64,000 bases of DNA from Rhodococcus sp. HNM0569 (lineage in GTDB: Bacteria > Actinomycetota > Actinomycetes > Mycobacteriales > Mycobacteriaceae): the NCBI RefSeq assembly GCF_012726205.1, contig NZ_JAASAE010000010.1:62001-126000 (forward strand), written 5' to 3'. A model generated the notes under the pieces. That model saw only the letters and a list, made by a program, of their open reading frames with translations. It had not been told where the DNA came from and did no database searches. A program made the position numbers and the translations under genes. Below, in pieces: positions 1-8,776 of this stretch. Numbering within the stretch: the first letter of the stretch is position 1; every line of letters starts with the position of its first letter.

Positions 1-1
1 C

Positions 2-2521
2 CCACACCGGATCGACGAACTGCCGTTCCCGCGGCCGAAGTTCGAAATCTTCGTGTACTCGCCCACGGTCGAGGGTGTGCACCTACGGTTCGGCGACGTC
101 GCACGCGGAGGGCTGCGGTGGTCCGACCGGCGCGAGGACTTCCGCACCGAGATCCTCGGACTCGCGAAGGCACAGGCGGTCAAGAACGCGGTCATCGTGC
201 CGAGTGGCGCGAAAGGCGGTTTCGTCGTGAAGCACTCGCCCCCGGCGACGGGGGACGCCGAGCACGATCGTGCGACCGTCCGCGATGCCGGTGTCGCGGC
301 GTACCGAACTTTCGTCTGCGGCCTGCTCGACATCACCGACGACATCGACCTGGCCACCAACACGGTCCGTCCGCCCGGCCGTGTGCTCCGCCGGGACGGT
401 GACGACACCTACCTGGTGGTGGCCGCGGACAAGGGCACTGCCGGCTTCTCGGACCTCGCGAACTCGGTTGCAGCGCAGTACGGTTACTGGCTCGGGGACG
501 CATTCGCGTCGGGTGGCTCGACCGGCTACGACCACAAGGCGCTCGGGATCACGGCACGCGGCGCGTGGGTCAGTGTGCAGCGCCATTTCCGGGAGATGGG
601 AGTAGACCCCGCGCGCGAGGACTTCACCGTCGTCGGCATCGGCGACATGAGCGGCGACGTGTTCGGCAACGGCATGCTGCTCAGCGAACACATCCGCCTC
701 GTCGCCGCGTTCGACCACCGCCACGTGTTTCTCGACCCCGATCCCGACTCCGCCACGTCGTTCGCCGAACGGCAGCGGCTGTTCCGGCTGCCGCGGTCGT
801 CATGGGACGACTACGACCGCGCCGTCCTGAGCGACGGCGGCGGGGTATGGCCGCGCACCGTGAAATCGATCCCGATCGCGCCGGCCGCACGGGCTGCCCT
901 CGGACTGGCCGAGGACGTCGTCGCGTTGTCGCCTCCCGACCTCGTGCGCGCGGTGCTGCGTGCGCCGGTCCAACTGCTGTGGAACGGCGGCATCGGCACG
1001 TACGTCAAGGGGAGCGACGAGACGCATGCGGACGTGGGGGACAAGAGCAACGACGCGGTGCGCGTCGACGCCGTCGAGGTGCGGGCCTCGGTGATCGGCG
1101 AGGGGGGCAACCTGGGCGTCACGCCGCGCGGACGCGTCGAGTATGCCCGCGCAGGCGGGCGCATCAACACCGACGCGGTCGACAACTCGGCGGGCGTCGA
1201 CAGCTCGGATCACGAGGTCAACATCAAGATCCTGCTCGACTCCGCGGTCGGCGCAGGCGCTCTCGCACCCGGCGAGCGGAATCCGTTGCTGGCGAGCATG
1301 AGCGACGAGGTCGCGGTGCTCGTGCTCGACGACAACCGGTCGCAGAACGAGCTGCTCGGCCTGTCGAGGGCGAACGCCGCCGAGCGGATCGACGTGCAGC
1401 GCAGGCAGATCGATGCACTCGTCGAATCCGGCGAGGTCGACCGGGAACTGGATGTCCTGCCGGACGACGACGAACTCGCGCGTCGCTCGGCGAGCGGCGG
1501 CGAGCTCACGTCCCCCGAACTCGCAACCCTGATGGCGCACGTCAAGCTCGCCCTCGAACGGGACCTGCTGGCCACCGAGTTGCCCGACAGCGACACCTTC
1601 GCGGCCACGGTGCCGCGGTACTTCCCGACGCCGCTGCGTGACCGGTTCGCCCCGCAGATCGCGCGGCACCCGCTGCGCAGGCAGATCGTCGCGACGATGC
1701 TCGCGAACGACACGATCGACACCGGCGGCATCACCTATGCGTTCCGGCTCGCCGAAGACGTCGGCGCGAGCGGCACGGACGCGGTACGCGCGCACACAGT
1801 GGTCACGAGCGTGTTCGATATCGCCGGCCTACGGGCGCGCGTGCGCGCACGACGCATGCCCGCGGCCGCGGAGGGTGCACTCGTGCTCGAGACCGGGCGG
1901 TTGCTCGACCGTGCCTCCCGCTGGTTCCTCGGCCACCGGCCGCAGCCCGTCGCCGTCGGCGCCGAGGTCACCCGCTATGCCGGTCCGGTAGCGGTGCTCA
2001 CGCCGCTGCTCGACGAATGTCTGCGTGAAGTGCACCGTGACGCGGTCGTCGAGTTCGCGCGCCCCGCCGTCGACGCGGGGGCGCCGGAGGACCTCGCGCA
2101 CGAGGTGTACCGGCAGCTGTACCGGTTCGCCTTCCTCGACATCGCGGACCTCGCGGAGATCGCCGAGAGGGACCTGCACGAGGTCGCCGACCTGTACTTC
2201 GCGCTCGATGCGCACTTCGGTGTCGGTGTGCTGCTCAGGCACGTGTCGCAGCTGCCGCGCGGCGACCGGTGGCATTCCCTCGCGCGGCTCGCACTGCGCG
2301 ACGACCTGTACGGTTCGGTGCGTCAGCTGACGCGGGAGATGCTGGCGGGCACCGAGTCGCACGAGACGGCCGCGCAGAAGATCGAGGACTGGGAGTCGCG
2401 CAACCGGCGCAAGATCGACCGGGCGAGGTCCGCGCTCACCGAGATCTTCGCGTCTGGGACGCTGGACCTCGCGACGCTCTCGGTGGCGGCGCGACAGGTA
2501 CGCAGCATGGTGCGTGAGTAG
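2..2521 (+). CDS. gdh: NAD-dependent glutamate dehydrogenase, large GDH2 type (5'-truncated by window)
   Basis: This is the C-terminal part of a large NAD-dependent glutamate dehydrogenase (family length about 1,600 residues), which deaminates glutamate to 2-oxoglutarate in the cytosol. The frame is already open at base 2, so the true start lies before the window; the first in-frame GTG at 53 is internal. The visible part opens with the catalytic-domain signature [19 protein letters not shown] and the Lys-containing [11 protein letters not shown] stretch. The dinucleotide-binding segment [15 protein letters not shown] follows at about 630-675, then a long helical tail. The identification rests on these blocks and on synteny with M. 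tuberculosis Rv2476c. The next gene starts 26 bp downstream on the same strand. Confidence 0.93.
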   Translation, partial: PHRIDELPFPRPKFEIFVYSPTVEGVHLRFGDVARGGLRWSDRREDFRTEILGLAKAQAVKNAVIVPSGAKGGFVVKHSPPATGDAEHDRATVRDAGVAAYRTFVCGLLDITDDIDLATNTVRPPGRVLRRDGDDTYLVVAADKGTAGFSDLANSVAAQYGYWLGDAFASGGSTGYDHKALGITARGAWVSVQRHFREMGVDPAREDFTVVGIGDMSGDVFGNGMLLSEHIRLVAAFDHRHVFLDPDPDSATSFAERQRLFRLPRSSWDDYDRAVLSDGGGVWPRTVKSIPIAPAARAALGLAEDVVALSPPDLVRAVLRAPVQLLWNGGIGTYVKGSDETHADVGDKSNDAVRVDAVEVRASVIGEGGNLGVTPRGRVEYARAGGRINTDAVDNSAGVDSSDHEVNIKILLDSAVGAGALAPGERNPLLASMSDEVAVLVLDDNRSQNELLGLSRANAAERIDVQRRQIDALVESGEVDRELDVLPDDDELARRSASGGELTSPELATLMAHVKLALERDLLATELPDSDTFAATVPRYFPTPLRDRFAPQIARHPLRRQIVATMLANDTIDTGGITYAFRLAEDVGASGTDAVRAHTVVTSVFDIAGLRARVRARRMPAAAEGALVLETGRLLDRASRWFLGHRPQPVAVGAEVTRYAGPVAVLTPLLDECLREVHRDAVVEFARPAVDAGAPEDLAHEVYRQLYRFAFLDIADLAEIAERDLHEVADLYFALDAHFGVGVLLRHVSQLPRGDRWHSLARLALRDDLYGSVRQLTREMLAGTESHETAAQKIEDWESRNRRKIDRARSALTEIFASGTLDLATLSVAARQVRSMVRE

Positions 2522-2547
2522 CACCCCGATCGGAGGTCGAGTAGGAC

Positions 2548-2982
2548 GTGGCGAGCGAAGGAACGGGTACGGACGGCTTTCACGCCGAAGTGGAGGTGCG
2601 ATGGTCCGACATGGACGTCTTCCACCACATCAACCACGCCCGGATGGTCACGCTCCTGGAGGAAGCGCGCATCCCGTGGCTGTTCGACGACGGCCGTCCC
2701 ACCGTGTCCCTGCGCGAAGGAGCGGTGGTCGCCGACCTGCACGTGCGCTACCGCGGCCAGTTGCGGCACAGCGACACCCCGCTGGACGTGCTCATGTGGA
2801 TCGAGAAGGTGCGCGCCGTCGACTTCACGATCGTGTACGAGGTGCGGCCCAAGGCCGCGCCCGCGTCGGCGCCCGCGATCGTCGCGTCGACGCAGATCGC
2901 GGCCTTCGACATCGACACGCAGCGACTGCGCCGGCTCACCGACGCCGAGCGCGACTACCTTGTGAGCTGGCAGCGTGGATGA
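2548..2982 (+). CDS. Hotdog-fold acyl-CoA thioesterase
   Basis: A 144-residue single-domain protein of the 4HBT hotdog family, which hydrolyses acyl-CoA thioesters. The N-terminal half carries the family pattern VRWSDMDVFHHINHARMV, where the Asp and the HxNHA segment form the active-site turn. Length is normal for the family. The GTG start at 2548 sits 26 bp after gdh. Its stop overlaps the start of the next gene by 8 bp, so the two are probably translated from one message. The natural substrate cannot be told from sequence. The position matches the small conserved gene next to gdh in mycobacteria. Confidence 0.85.
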   Translation: MASEGTGTDGFHAEVEVRWSDMDVFHHINHARMVTLLEEARIPWLFDDGRPTVSLREGAVVADLHVRYRGQLRHSDTPLDVLMWIEKVRAVDFTIVYEVRPKAAPASAPAIVASTQIAAFDIDTQRLRRLTDAERDYLVSWQRG

Positions 2983-3646
2983 ACGGCGACTGACGATCCC
3001 CGATCCCGACGAGCGCGCCGACTTCGCCGCATTCCTGACGCGGGCGCTGCGTCTCGACGAGGCCGCCGTCGTGCGGCTCAAGACGCGCGGCCCCGGCTCG
3101 TTCGCTGCGTGGTTCGCGACGGGCTTCGACGTCCTCGCGGCGCGCAGTTTCGGCGGCGAACTCGTTCCCGACGACATCGTGGCAGGCGCCGATCACCTGC
3201 TCCACGCGGCGCAGGCCGGGACCGGGCCGATCGATCCCGGGTTCGCGCTCGACTCGTCGTGGCGCGGCTCGCTACCGCCCGCGGACGGTTTCGACCACCT
3301 CGACGACGTGCCGGCGCACGTGTTCGACGAGCTCGCGCGCAGCGGTGTCGAACTCGCGGAGGAACACGGCGAGCACGGTCCACCGACGTCGTTGCTCGAC
3401 CAGGAAGTCCTCACCGTCGAGCGACGGGATCCGGCCGAGGAGTCCGCCGACTCGGTGGGTGTCGACATGCGCATGGTCTTCGCGCTGTCGGCGATGGGAT
3501 TCGTGCCGCGCGTGCGCGCCGACGACTCGAGGCCGACCGAGGTGGTCCGCATTCGGGCGTCGCGTGCGTGGACGCGCGTCGACGCCCGCTACGGCTCGGT
3601 GTATCGCAGGCGCGACACCGGGCTCAGCCTCACCCCGGTCGGTTGA
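2975..3646 (+). CDS. Conserved actinobacterial protein of unknown function
   Basis: A 223-residue soluble protein that I recognise only by position: it matches the conserved hypothetical gene (Rv2474c in M. tuberculosis) beside gdh. It has no signal peptide or membrane segment. The N-terminal half is acidic and helical, and the C-terminal 60 residues are rich in Arg (SRAWTRVDARYGSVYRRR). The GTG start at 2975 overlaps the thioesterase stop by 8 bp, which suggests translational coupling. It ends only 4 bp from the convergent alpha-glucosidase gene, with no hairpin between them. No function can be assigned. Confidence 0.75.
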   Translation: MDERRLTIPDPDERADFAAFLTRALRLDEAAVVRLKTRGPGSFAAWFATGFDVLAARSFGGELVPDDIVAGADHLLHAAQAGTGPIDPGFALDSSWRGSLPPADGFDHLDDVPAHVFDELARSGVELAEEHGEHGPPTSLLDQEVLTVERRDPAEESADSVGVDMRMVFALSAMGFVPRVRADDSRPTEVVRIRASRAWTRVDARYGSVYRRRDTGLSLTPVG

Positions 3647-3650
3647 GTCG

Positions 3651-5252
3651 TCAGATGAGCCACGCTGCCGCGTTCGCCTGCAACATGCCGTCGGCGAGCG
3701 GGGCGCTCGACAACAGCACCTCGCCGGGCGGCAGCGACGTGGCTGCGTCGGTGGTGTTGAGGACGCAGATCAGCCCGCCGCCTCGTCGTCGGAATGCGAA
3801 GCACCCGGGCGGACTGCCGTACCAGTCGATCTCGTCGCCTGCGAACTCCGGGCGCAGTGCCCGCAGTTCGAGCGCCGTGCGGTACAGCGAGAGCATCGAC
3901 GTCATGTCCTCGAGTTGGGCCTCGACGGTGAGCGCCGACCACTCGGCAGGCATCGGCAGCCACGTCTCGGTGCCCGGCGGCGAGAAGCCGAAGGGCGGCT
4001 GCGCGCCTTCCCACGGGATCGGCACACGCGATGCGTCGCGGCCGCGTTCGGTGTGCCCCGACCGCTCCCACACCGGATCCTGCAGCGCGTCGTCGGGCAG
4101 ATCGACGCCCGGAAGGCCCAGTTCGGATCCGTTGTAGAGGAACACGGCGCCCGGAAGGGCGAGCTCGACCAGCAGCATCGCGCGGGCGCGTGCCCGTCCC
4201 GTCTCGCCGTCGCCGTAGCGGGTGACCTCGCGGACGACGTCGTGATTGGACAGCGTCCAGGTAGGTGTGCCGCCGACCTGCGCCACCGCGGTGAGGGAGT
4301 TCTCGATCGCCTCGCGGACCTCGTCGGCGGAGAATGCCGCCTCCGCGAGCCGGAAGTTGAAACCGAGGTGCAATTCGTCGGGGCGGATGTACTCGCCGAA
4401 GCGTTCGTTGTCGCGAACCCAGATCTCGCCGACCGCCATCGTGTCCGGGTACGCGTCGAGGACCTTGCGGATGCCGCGGTGGATCCCGTGGACCGCGGGG
4501 TTGTCGAAGCGTGGATCGGCATCGGTATCCGTGAGCAGGCCCTGCTCGCCCCAGTCGTGGTCCGGCAGACCTTCGGGTTTGGCCATCCCGTGTGCGACGT
4601 CGATGCGGAAGCCGTCGATCCCGCGGTCGAGCCAGAATCGTAAGGTCTTCTCCAGGTCGGCGACGACGTCGGCGTTCTCCCAGTTCAGATCCGGCTGTTC
4701 GGGCGCGAACAGATGCAGATACCACTGGCCGGGCGTGCCGTCCGGTTCGGTGACCCGCGTCCACGCCGGACCGCCGAACACGCTCGGCCAGTTGTTCGGC
4801 GGCTCGCTGCCGTCGTCGCCGATGCCGTCGCGGAAGTGGTAGCGGTCGCGTGCCGCGCTGCCGGGCGGCGCGGCGAGTGCTTCGGCGAACCACGCGTGCT
4901 CGACACTCGTGTGGTTGGGGACGAGGTCCATCGTGACCTTCATGTGCCGCTCGTGCGCCGCGGACACGAGCGCGTCCATCGCGGCGAGATCGCCGAACAG
5001 CGGGTCGATGTCTCGTGGATCGGACACGTCGTAGCCGTGGTCGGCCATCGGCGAGCGCATGACCGGGCTCAGCCACAGCGCGTCGACGCCGAGCAGTTCG
5101 AGATAACCGAGCTTGTCGCGGATGCCGTCCAGATCGCCGACGCCGTCGCCGTTCGCGTCGGCGAACGACCGTGGATAGATCTGGTAGAACACCGCCTCGC
5201 GCCACCAGGGAGCGGGCCCGGAGGGGAGGTCCGGGTGGCGTGGCTCACTCAC
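3651..5252 (-). CDS. aglA: Glycoside hydrolase family 13 alpha-glucosidase
   Basis: A 533-residue GH13 enzyme of the alpha-glucosidase / oligo-1,6-glucosidase type, which releases glucose from short alpha-glucans in the cytosol. The N-terminus has YQIYPRSFADANGDGVGDL, including a DxNxDG calcium-type loop. The conserved GH13 regions follow in order: DLVPNHTS (about residue 112), DGFRIDVAHG with the nucleophile Asp, GEIW with the acid/base Glu, and SNHD with the third catalytic Asp. No signal peptide is present. It matches aglA (Rv2471), which also faces the opposite way to its left neighbours in M. tuberculosis. The GTG start lies inside the first of three short repeats (5247-5340). Confidence 0.9.
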   Translation of the reverse strand: MSEPRHPDLPSGPAPWWREAVFYQIYPRSFADANGDGVGDLDGIRDKLGYLELLGVDALWLSPVMRSPMADHGYDVSDPRDIDPLFGDLAAMDALVSAAHERHMKVTMDLVPNHTSVEHAWFAEALAAPPGSAARDRYHFRDGIGDDGSEPPNNWPSVFGGPAWTRVTEPDGTPGQWYLHLFAPEQPDLNWENADVVADLEKTLRFWLDRGIDGFRIDVAHGMAKPEGLPDHDWGEQGLLTDTDADPRFDNPAVHGIHRGIRKVLDAYPDTMAVGEIWVRDNERFGEYIRPDELHLGFNFRLAEAAFSADEVREAIENSLTAVAQVGGTPTWTLSNHDVVREVTRYGDGETGRARARAMLLVELALPGAVFLYNGSELGLPGVDLPDDALQDPVWERSGHTERGRDASRVPIPWEGAQPPFGFSPPGTETWLPMPAEWSALTVEAQLEDMTSMLSLYRTALELRALRPEFAGDEIDWYGSPPGCFAFRRRGGGLICVLNTTDAATSLPPGEVLLSSAPLADGMLQANAAAWLI

Positions 5253-5340
5253 GATTCGGCTCGCTCACTGCTCGACCACTCACGATTCGACCCACTCATA
5301 GTTCGGTATCGTGCCAAACGATCCGGCACCTCACGACTCG
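5247..5340. repeat. Short direct repeats at the aglA start
   Basis: The 12-mer ACTCACGATTCG occurs at 5247-5258 and again at 5278-5289, 31 bp apart, and a close variant (CCTCACGACTCG) ends at 5340. The first copy contains the GTG start codon of the alpha-glucosidase gene on the minus strand. The spacing is three helical turns, as for tandem operator sites, but the copies could equally be remnants of a local duplication. Confidence 0.6.
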
Positions 5341-5358
5341 GGCGGCCGATTCACCCCG

Positions 5359-5754
5359 TCAGATGGGCGAATTCACCATCGACGCCGCGGCCATCTCCAT
5401 GTAGTCGACGAGCGCTCTGCGGTGCGCGTCGTCGAGGGTCTCGGAATCGATCGACGCGATGGCCGTGTGCATGCACCGCAGCCACGCGTCGCGTTCGAGC
5501 GGCCCGATCTTGAACGGCTGATGTCGCATGCGCAGGCGCGGGTGGCCGCGTTCGTCCGAGTACGTGTGCGGACCGCCCCAGTACTGCTCGAGGAACATCC
5601 GCATCCGGCGCTCGGCGGGACCGAGATCCTCTTCCGGATACAACGGGCGCAGGATCTCGTCGGCGGCCACCTCCTGGTAGAAGCGTGCGACGAGTGCGCG
5701 GAACGTCTCGGCTCCGCCGACGGCCTCGTAGAAGGTCTGCTGTACATCAGTCAT
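5359..5754 (-). CDS. glbO: Group II truncated haemoglobin (trHbO)
   Basis: A 131-residue truncated haemoglobin, a small haem protein that binds O2 and is implicated in oxygen and nitric oxide handling near the membrane. Family residues are visible: the B10 Tyr in ARFYQEV, the CD1 Tyr in RPLYPEEDL, the proximal His in RMRHQPF, and the G8 Trp in ERDAWLRCM. The ATG at 5754 gives the normal family length; the frame stays open upstream to 5979 but that extension is low-complexity and unlike a globin. Gene order matches M. tuberculosis Rv2470. The gene diverges from the HNH gene at 5944. Confidence 0.93.
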   Translation of the reverse strand: MTDVQQTFYEAVGGAETFRALVARFYQEVAADEILRPLYPEEDLGPAERRMRMFLEQYWGGPHTYSDERGHPRLRMRHQPFKIGPLERDAWLRCMHTAIASIDSETLDDAHRRALVDYMEMAAASMVNSPI

Positions 5755-5943
5755 GGCACTGCCCATTCTGCCCGCTCGGGGCGCCGAGTGCCCACCGCGC
5801 GTCGTCGGCGCGGCGACCAGCGGTGGTCGACGCGGTGAACGCACGCACGGTGTCGCCCGCCCGAGCGGGGGGAGGACACACGAGAATGCACGTGCGTGCC
5901 GCCGAGAATCGTGGTGCACTTGGTGGCGATCACCGGAGGTCGT

Positions 5944-6645
5944 ATGAAGAATCGACACGCTTCGCGCACTCATCGACAACTCGTGCCCGCTGACGCCGGC
6001 CCGCCCGCCGGGCGCGCGTCAGGGGCTGTTCCGATCCGGGATGACGTGGTGCGCGGTGCTTCGGTGCAGGGTGCGGTGGCGCAGACCGCCGGTGGCTGCT
6101 CGGGCTCGGCCACCACACTCGCGCCGTTGTGGTTCTCTCGGCGCGTCCTGCTGCTCAATGCCACCTACGAGCCGCTCACCGCACTGCCCGCGCGCCGGGC
6201 CGTCGTGCTCATGGCGTGCGGCAAGGCCGACACCGTGCACGAGGACGCCGACGCGCCCGTCGTCCACTCCGCCGAGTTCTCGCTCGCTGTTCCCGCCGTG
6301 ATCCGACTTCGCGACTACGTGCGGGTGCCCTACCGGGCGCGGGTCCCGCTCACGCGGGCCGGCCTGATGCATCGTGACGGCTTCCGCTGTGCCTACTGCG
6401 GCGCCAAGGCCGAAACCATCGACCATGTGGTCCCGCGCAGCCGGGGCGGCACCCACTCGTGGGAGAACTGCGTCGCGTGCTGCGCGCCGTGCAACCACCG
6501 CAAGGCCGACAAGATGCTCGGCGAGCTCGGCTGGACGTTGCGCGGCCCACTCGTTCCCCCGTCCGGGCCGCACTGGCGGCTGTTGTCGTCCACCAAGGAA
6601 CTCCACCCGTCGTGGATGCAGTACCTCGGCGAGGGCGCAGCCTGA
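5944..6645 (+). CDS. HNH endonuclease family protein
   Basis: A protein of about 233 residues ending in an HNH nuclease domain. The zinc/HNH block reads [18 protein letters not shown], then [14 protein letters not shown], with two CxxC pairs and the catalytic His in DHV. A conserved N-terminal core starts at [11 protein letters not shown]. The ATG at 5944 follows GGAGG at 5935-5939 and was preferred to the GTG-type start further upstream; the first 60 residues are poorly conserved in composition, so the true start could be later. The substrate is unknown. It corresponds by position to Rv2469c. Confidence 0.82.
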   Translation: MKNRHASRTHRQLVPADAGPPAGRASGAVPIRDDVVRGASVQGAVAQTAGGCSGSATTLAPLWFSRRVLLLNATYEPLTALPARRAVVLMACGKADTVHEDADAPVVHSAEFSLAVPAVIRLRDYVRVPYRARVPLTRAGLMHRDGFRCAYCGAKAETIDHVVPRSRGGTHSWENCVACCAPCNHRKADKMLGELGWTLRGPLVPPSGPHWRLLSSTKELHPSWMQYLGEGAA

Positions 6646-6710
6646 CGCTCCCGTCCTGCGTGTCCGTGTCGAATTGCCGACCTGACGCCTCCGCGCGGAC
6701 GCTTCTGGGC

Positions 6711-6716
6711 TACCGT
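6711..6716 (+). promoter_or_regulatory. Possible -10 element for a leaderless ctaJ transcript
   Basis: TACCGT (TANNNT pattern) ends 7 nt before the GTG start of ctaJ, which places the transcription start at or beside the start codon. No convincing -35 hexamer is visible. Confidence 0.35.
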
Positions 6717-6723
6717 TTCGGGT

Positions 6724-6984
6724 GTGAGCATTCTCGAGACAGTGCTGATTTACGTGGGGATCCCGTTGCTGATCACCGCAGTCATCGCCGGATTGTCTTT
6801 CACGGGCAGGAAGACCGCCGGCCCCGTTCCCAAGCCGTACCGCCTGACGCAGTCCTGGACGCATGCACCGGTGCTGTGGAGCGCCGTCGACGAACCCGTC
6901 ACGCACGCGCACCACGGCGGGCACCATGCTGTCGACGCGGCCCCGGCTGACCTGATTGGAGGTTCGGCAAGTGGCAAGTGGTGA
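6724..6984 (+). CDS. ctaJ: Small membrane protein, CtaJ-like cytochrome aa3 oxidase subunit
   Basis: An 86-residue protein with one N-terminal membrane helix (about residues 5-25) and a His-rich hydrophilic tail ([12 protein letters not shown]). Small proteins of this kind, encoded at this position between the HNH gene and a DUF5130 gene, were found as accessory subunits of the bc1-aa3 respiratory supercomplex in Mycobacterium smegmatis and named CtaJ. The assignment rests on size, topology and context. The GTG start at 6724 lies 7 nt after a TACCGT element, consistent with leaderless translation. Its last 14 bp overlap the next gene. Confidence 0.68.
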   Translation: MSILETVLIYVGIPLLITAVIAGLSFTGRKTAGPVPKPYRLTQSWTHAPVLWSAVDEPVTHAHHGGHHAVDAAPADLIGGSASGKW

Positions 6985-7450
6985 TCACGGAGGCCACGCA
7001 GTGGTGGCCCAGCGCGATCTGCCGATCGGCAGCGTGGTGACGTCGAGCGGGCGGATCTCCGCCGTACACCGCGCGGGCGAGCCGTTCGGCGACGACCTTC
7101 CGTTCACGACCGACCAGCTGGTTCGTCTCGACGATGCGCTCACCGACGCGACGCGGGCCACGATGGTGCGGTTCAACATCTTCGTCGGCGACCTCGAGGG
7201 CGATCCCGCCGCCGCGGTCGACGAGCTGTTCGCCACCACACCGGACGTCGAGCGTTCGGTGCTGATCGCGGTGCTGCCGAACCAGCGGGTCGTCGAGATC
7301 CGGAGCGGTCGCGCCGTGGCGGGTCGCGTCACCGACCGTGTCGCCCAACTCGGCGTCACCGCGGCGGTGTCGTCCTTCCGTGAGGGCGATCTGATCGACG
7401 GTCTCGTGAGCGCACTGCGCGTGATGACCGGGGCGATCACGAAGAGCTGA
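6971..7450 (+). CDS. DUF5130 family protein
   Basis: A 159-residue protein of the actinobacterial DUF5130 family (Rv2468c position). It resembles the TPM/phosphatase-like fold in its C-terminal half, where [18 protein letters not shown] and a terminal [10 protein letters not shown] helix are seen. There is no transmembrane segment. The GTG at 6971 was chosen because GGAGG lies at 6958-6962; the TTG at 6956 is too close to that site. It overlaps ctaJ by 14 bp, so the pair is translationally coupled and a role linked to the respiratory complex is plausible, but that is inference. Confidence 0.75.
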   Translation: MASGDHGGHAVVAQRDLPIGSVVTSSGRISAVHRAGEPFGDDLPFTTDQLVRLDDALTDATRATMVRFNIFVGDLEGDPAAAVDELFATTPDVERSVLIAVLPNQRVVEIRSGRAVAGRVTDRVAQLGVTAAVSSFREGDLIDGLVSALRVMTGAITKS

Positions 7451-7469
7451 TCTCGGCCTCGGACTGCCT

Positions 7470-7525
7470 CGAACGGGCGGTGTCCGGGTCGGCCACTCGG
7501 CCGATGCCCGGACACCGCCCGTTCG
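7470..7525 (+). terminator. Long hairpin terminator after the DUF5130 gene
   Basis: Bases 7470-7488 pair perfectly with 7507-7525 (19 bp), and the loop itself folds further (TCGGCC 7489-7494 with GGCCGA 7499-7504). The result is about 25 bp of stem with a 4-base loop and a 2-base bulge. No T-run follows, as is common for actinobacterial terminators. Confidence 0.75.
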
Positions 7526-7554
7526 GCATTTCCGGAGTGTGTCGGCATCGGATG

Positions 7555-7568
7555 CGAACATATGTTCG
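7555..7568 (+). promoter_or_regulatory. LexA (SOS) box on the dinB start codon
   Basis: CGAACATATGTTCG is a perfect palindrome matching the actinobacterial LexA box CGAAC-N4-GTTCG. It overlaps the dinB ATG (7562-7564), so bound LexA would cover the start of the gene. Confidence 0.85.
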
Positions 7569-8758
7569 TGTCCGACTCGCACGCCTCGATCCTTCACGCC
7601 GATCTCGACGCCTTCTATGCGTCGGTCGAGCAGCGCGACGACCCGTCCTTGCGCGGGCGGCCCGTCGTGGTCGGCGGGGGAGTCGTGCTCGCGGCCAGCT
7701 ACGAGGCGAAGGCGTACGGGGTGCGCACCGCGTCGAGCGGGGCACACGCACTGCGGCTGTGCCCGCAGGCGGTGGTGGTGCGGCCGCGCATGGCCGCCTA
7801 CGCCGAGGCCAGCCGGGCGGTGTTCGACATCTTCCGCCGCACCACGCCGCTCGTCGAGGGAATCTCGATCGACGAGGCCTTCCTGGACGTCGGCGGCCTC
7901 GCACGCGTGTCCGGCACGCCCGAGGCCGTCGCGCGACGCCTGCGTGCCGATGTCGCGACCGAGGTGGGGCTGCCGATCACGGTCGGCATCGCGCGCACCA
8001 AATTCCTCGCGAAGGTGGCGAGCGCGGTCGCGAAGCCGGACGGATTGCTGGTCGTCGACCCCGAGCGTGAGCTCGACTTCCTGCATCCGCTGCCGGTCGA
8101 GAGGCTGTGGGGCGTCGGTGCGGTCACGTCGGGCAAGCTTCGCGGCCTCGGTGTCCGCACGGTCGGCGAACTCGCACACGTGCCCGAGGACCGGCTCGCG
8201 TTCACCCTGGGCCGGGCGGCGGCGCGTCACCTGCACGCCCTCGCGTGGGCCCGCGACCCACGTCGTGTCGACACCGGCCGCAGCCGGCGCTCGATCGGCG
8301 CGCAACACGCACTGGGCCGGCACCGCCGCACCCTCGACGAGCTCGACGCGGACCTCGCGCAGCTCGTCGAACGGACCGCCGCACGGCTGCGCCGCAGCGG
8401 CAGGCGATGCCGCACGGTGGTGTTGCGCGTGCGATTCGGCGACTACACACGGGCTACGCGCTCGCACACCCTCGCCCACTCGACCACCGACACCGACGAG
8501 CTGCTCGCGACGGCGCGCACACTGTTGCGCGATGTCCATCCCCGTGCCGTCGTCGACGGGCTCACCCTCATCGGCGTCTCGCTCACAGGTCTCGACCAGC
8601 GAGTCGAGCAGCTCGAGCTGCCGTTCGACGAGACGCCTGCGCGTCACCTCGACCGCACGCTCGACGACGTGCGGTCGAGGTTCGGCGCCGCGGCGGTCAC
8701 GCGCGGCACCCTCGTCGGCCGCGGGCCGCTGCTGTCGGTGCCGATCCTGCCCGACTGA
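7562..8758 (+). CDS. dinB: Y-family DNA polymerase IV
   Basis: A 398-residue translesion polymerase of the DinB/Pol IV family, which copies past damaged bases at the cost of accuracy. The palm motifs are intact: HADLDAFYASVEQ with the first metal-binding Asp (residue 14), and GISIDEAFLDV with the SxDE pair at about residue 103. A helix-hairpin-helix segment (LWGVGAVTSGKLRGLGV) and a little-finger domain follow. Near the C-terminus QLELPF fits the beta-clamp binding motif. The ATG at 7562 lies inside a LexA box; the GTG at 7568 is an alternative start. It converges on pepN with an 18-bp gap. Confidence 0.93.
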   Translation: MFVSDSHASILHADLDAFYASVEQRDDPSLRGRPVVVGGGVVLAASYEAKAYGVRTASSGAHALRLCPQAVVVRPRMAAYAEASRAVFDIFRRTTPLVEGISIDEAFLDVGGLARVSGTPEAVARRLRADVATEVGLPITVGIARTKFLAKVASAVAKPDGLLVVDPERELDFLHPLPVERLWGVGAVTSGKLRGLGVRTVGELAHVPEDRLAFTLGRAAARHLHALAWARDPRRVDTGRSRRSIGAQHALGRHRRTLDELDADLAQLVERTAARLRRSGRRCRTVVLRVRFGDYTRATRSHTLAHSTTDTDELLATARTLLRDVHPRAVVDGLTLIGVSLTGLDQRVEQLELPFDETPARHLDRTLDDVRSRFGAAAVTRGTLVGRGPLLSVPILPD

Positions 8759-8776
8759 CGGCCCGTGCGCGGGTGC

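Noticed and set aside
5755-5979. N-terminal extension of the globin gene
   Set aside because: The extra residues are Arg/His/Pro-rich and unlike any globin; the ATG at 5754 gives the normal start and length.
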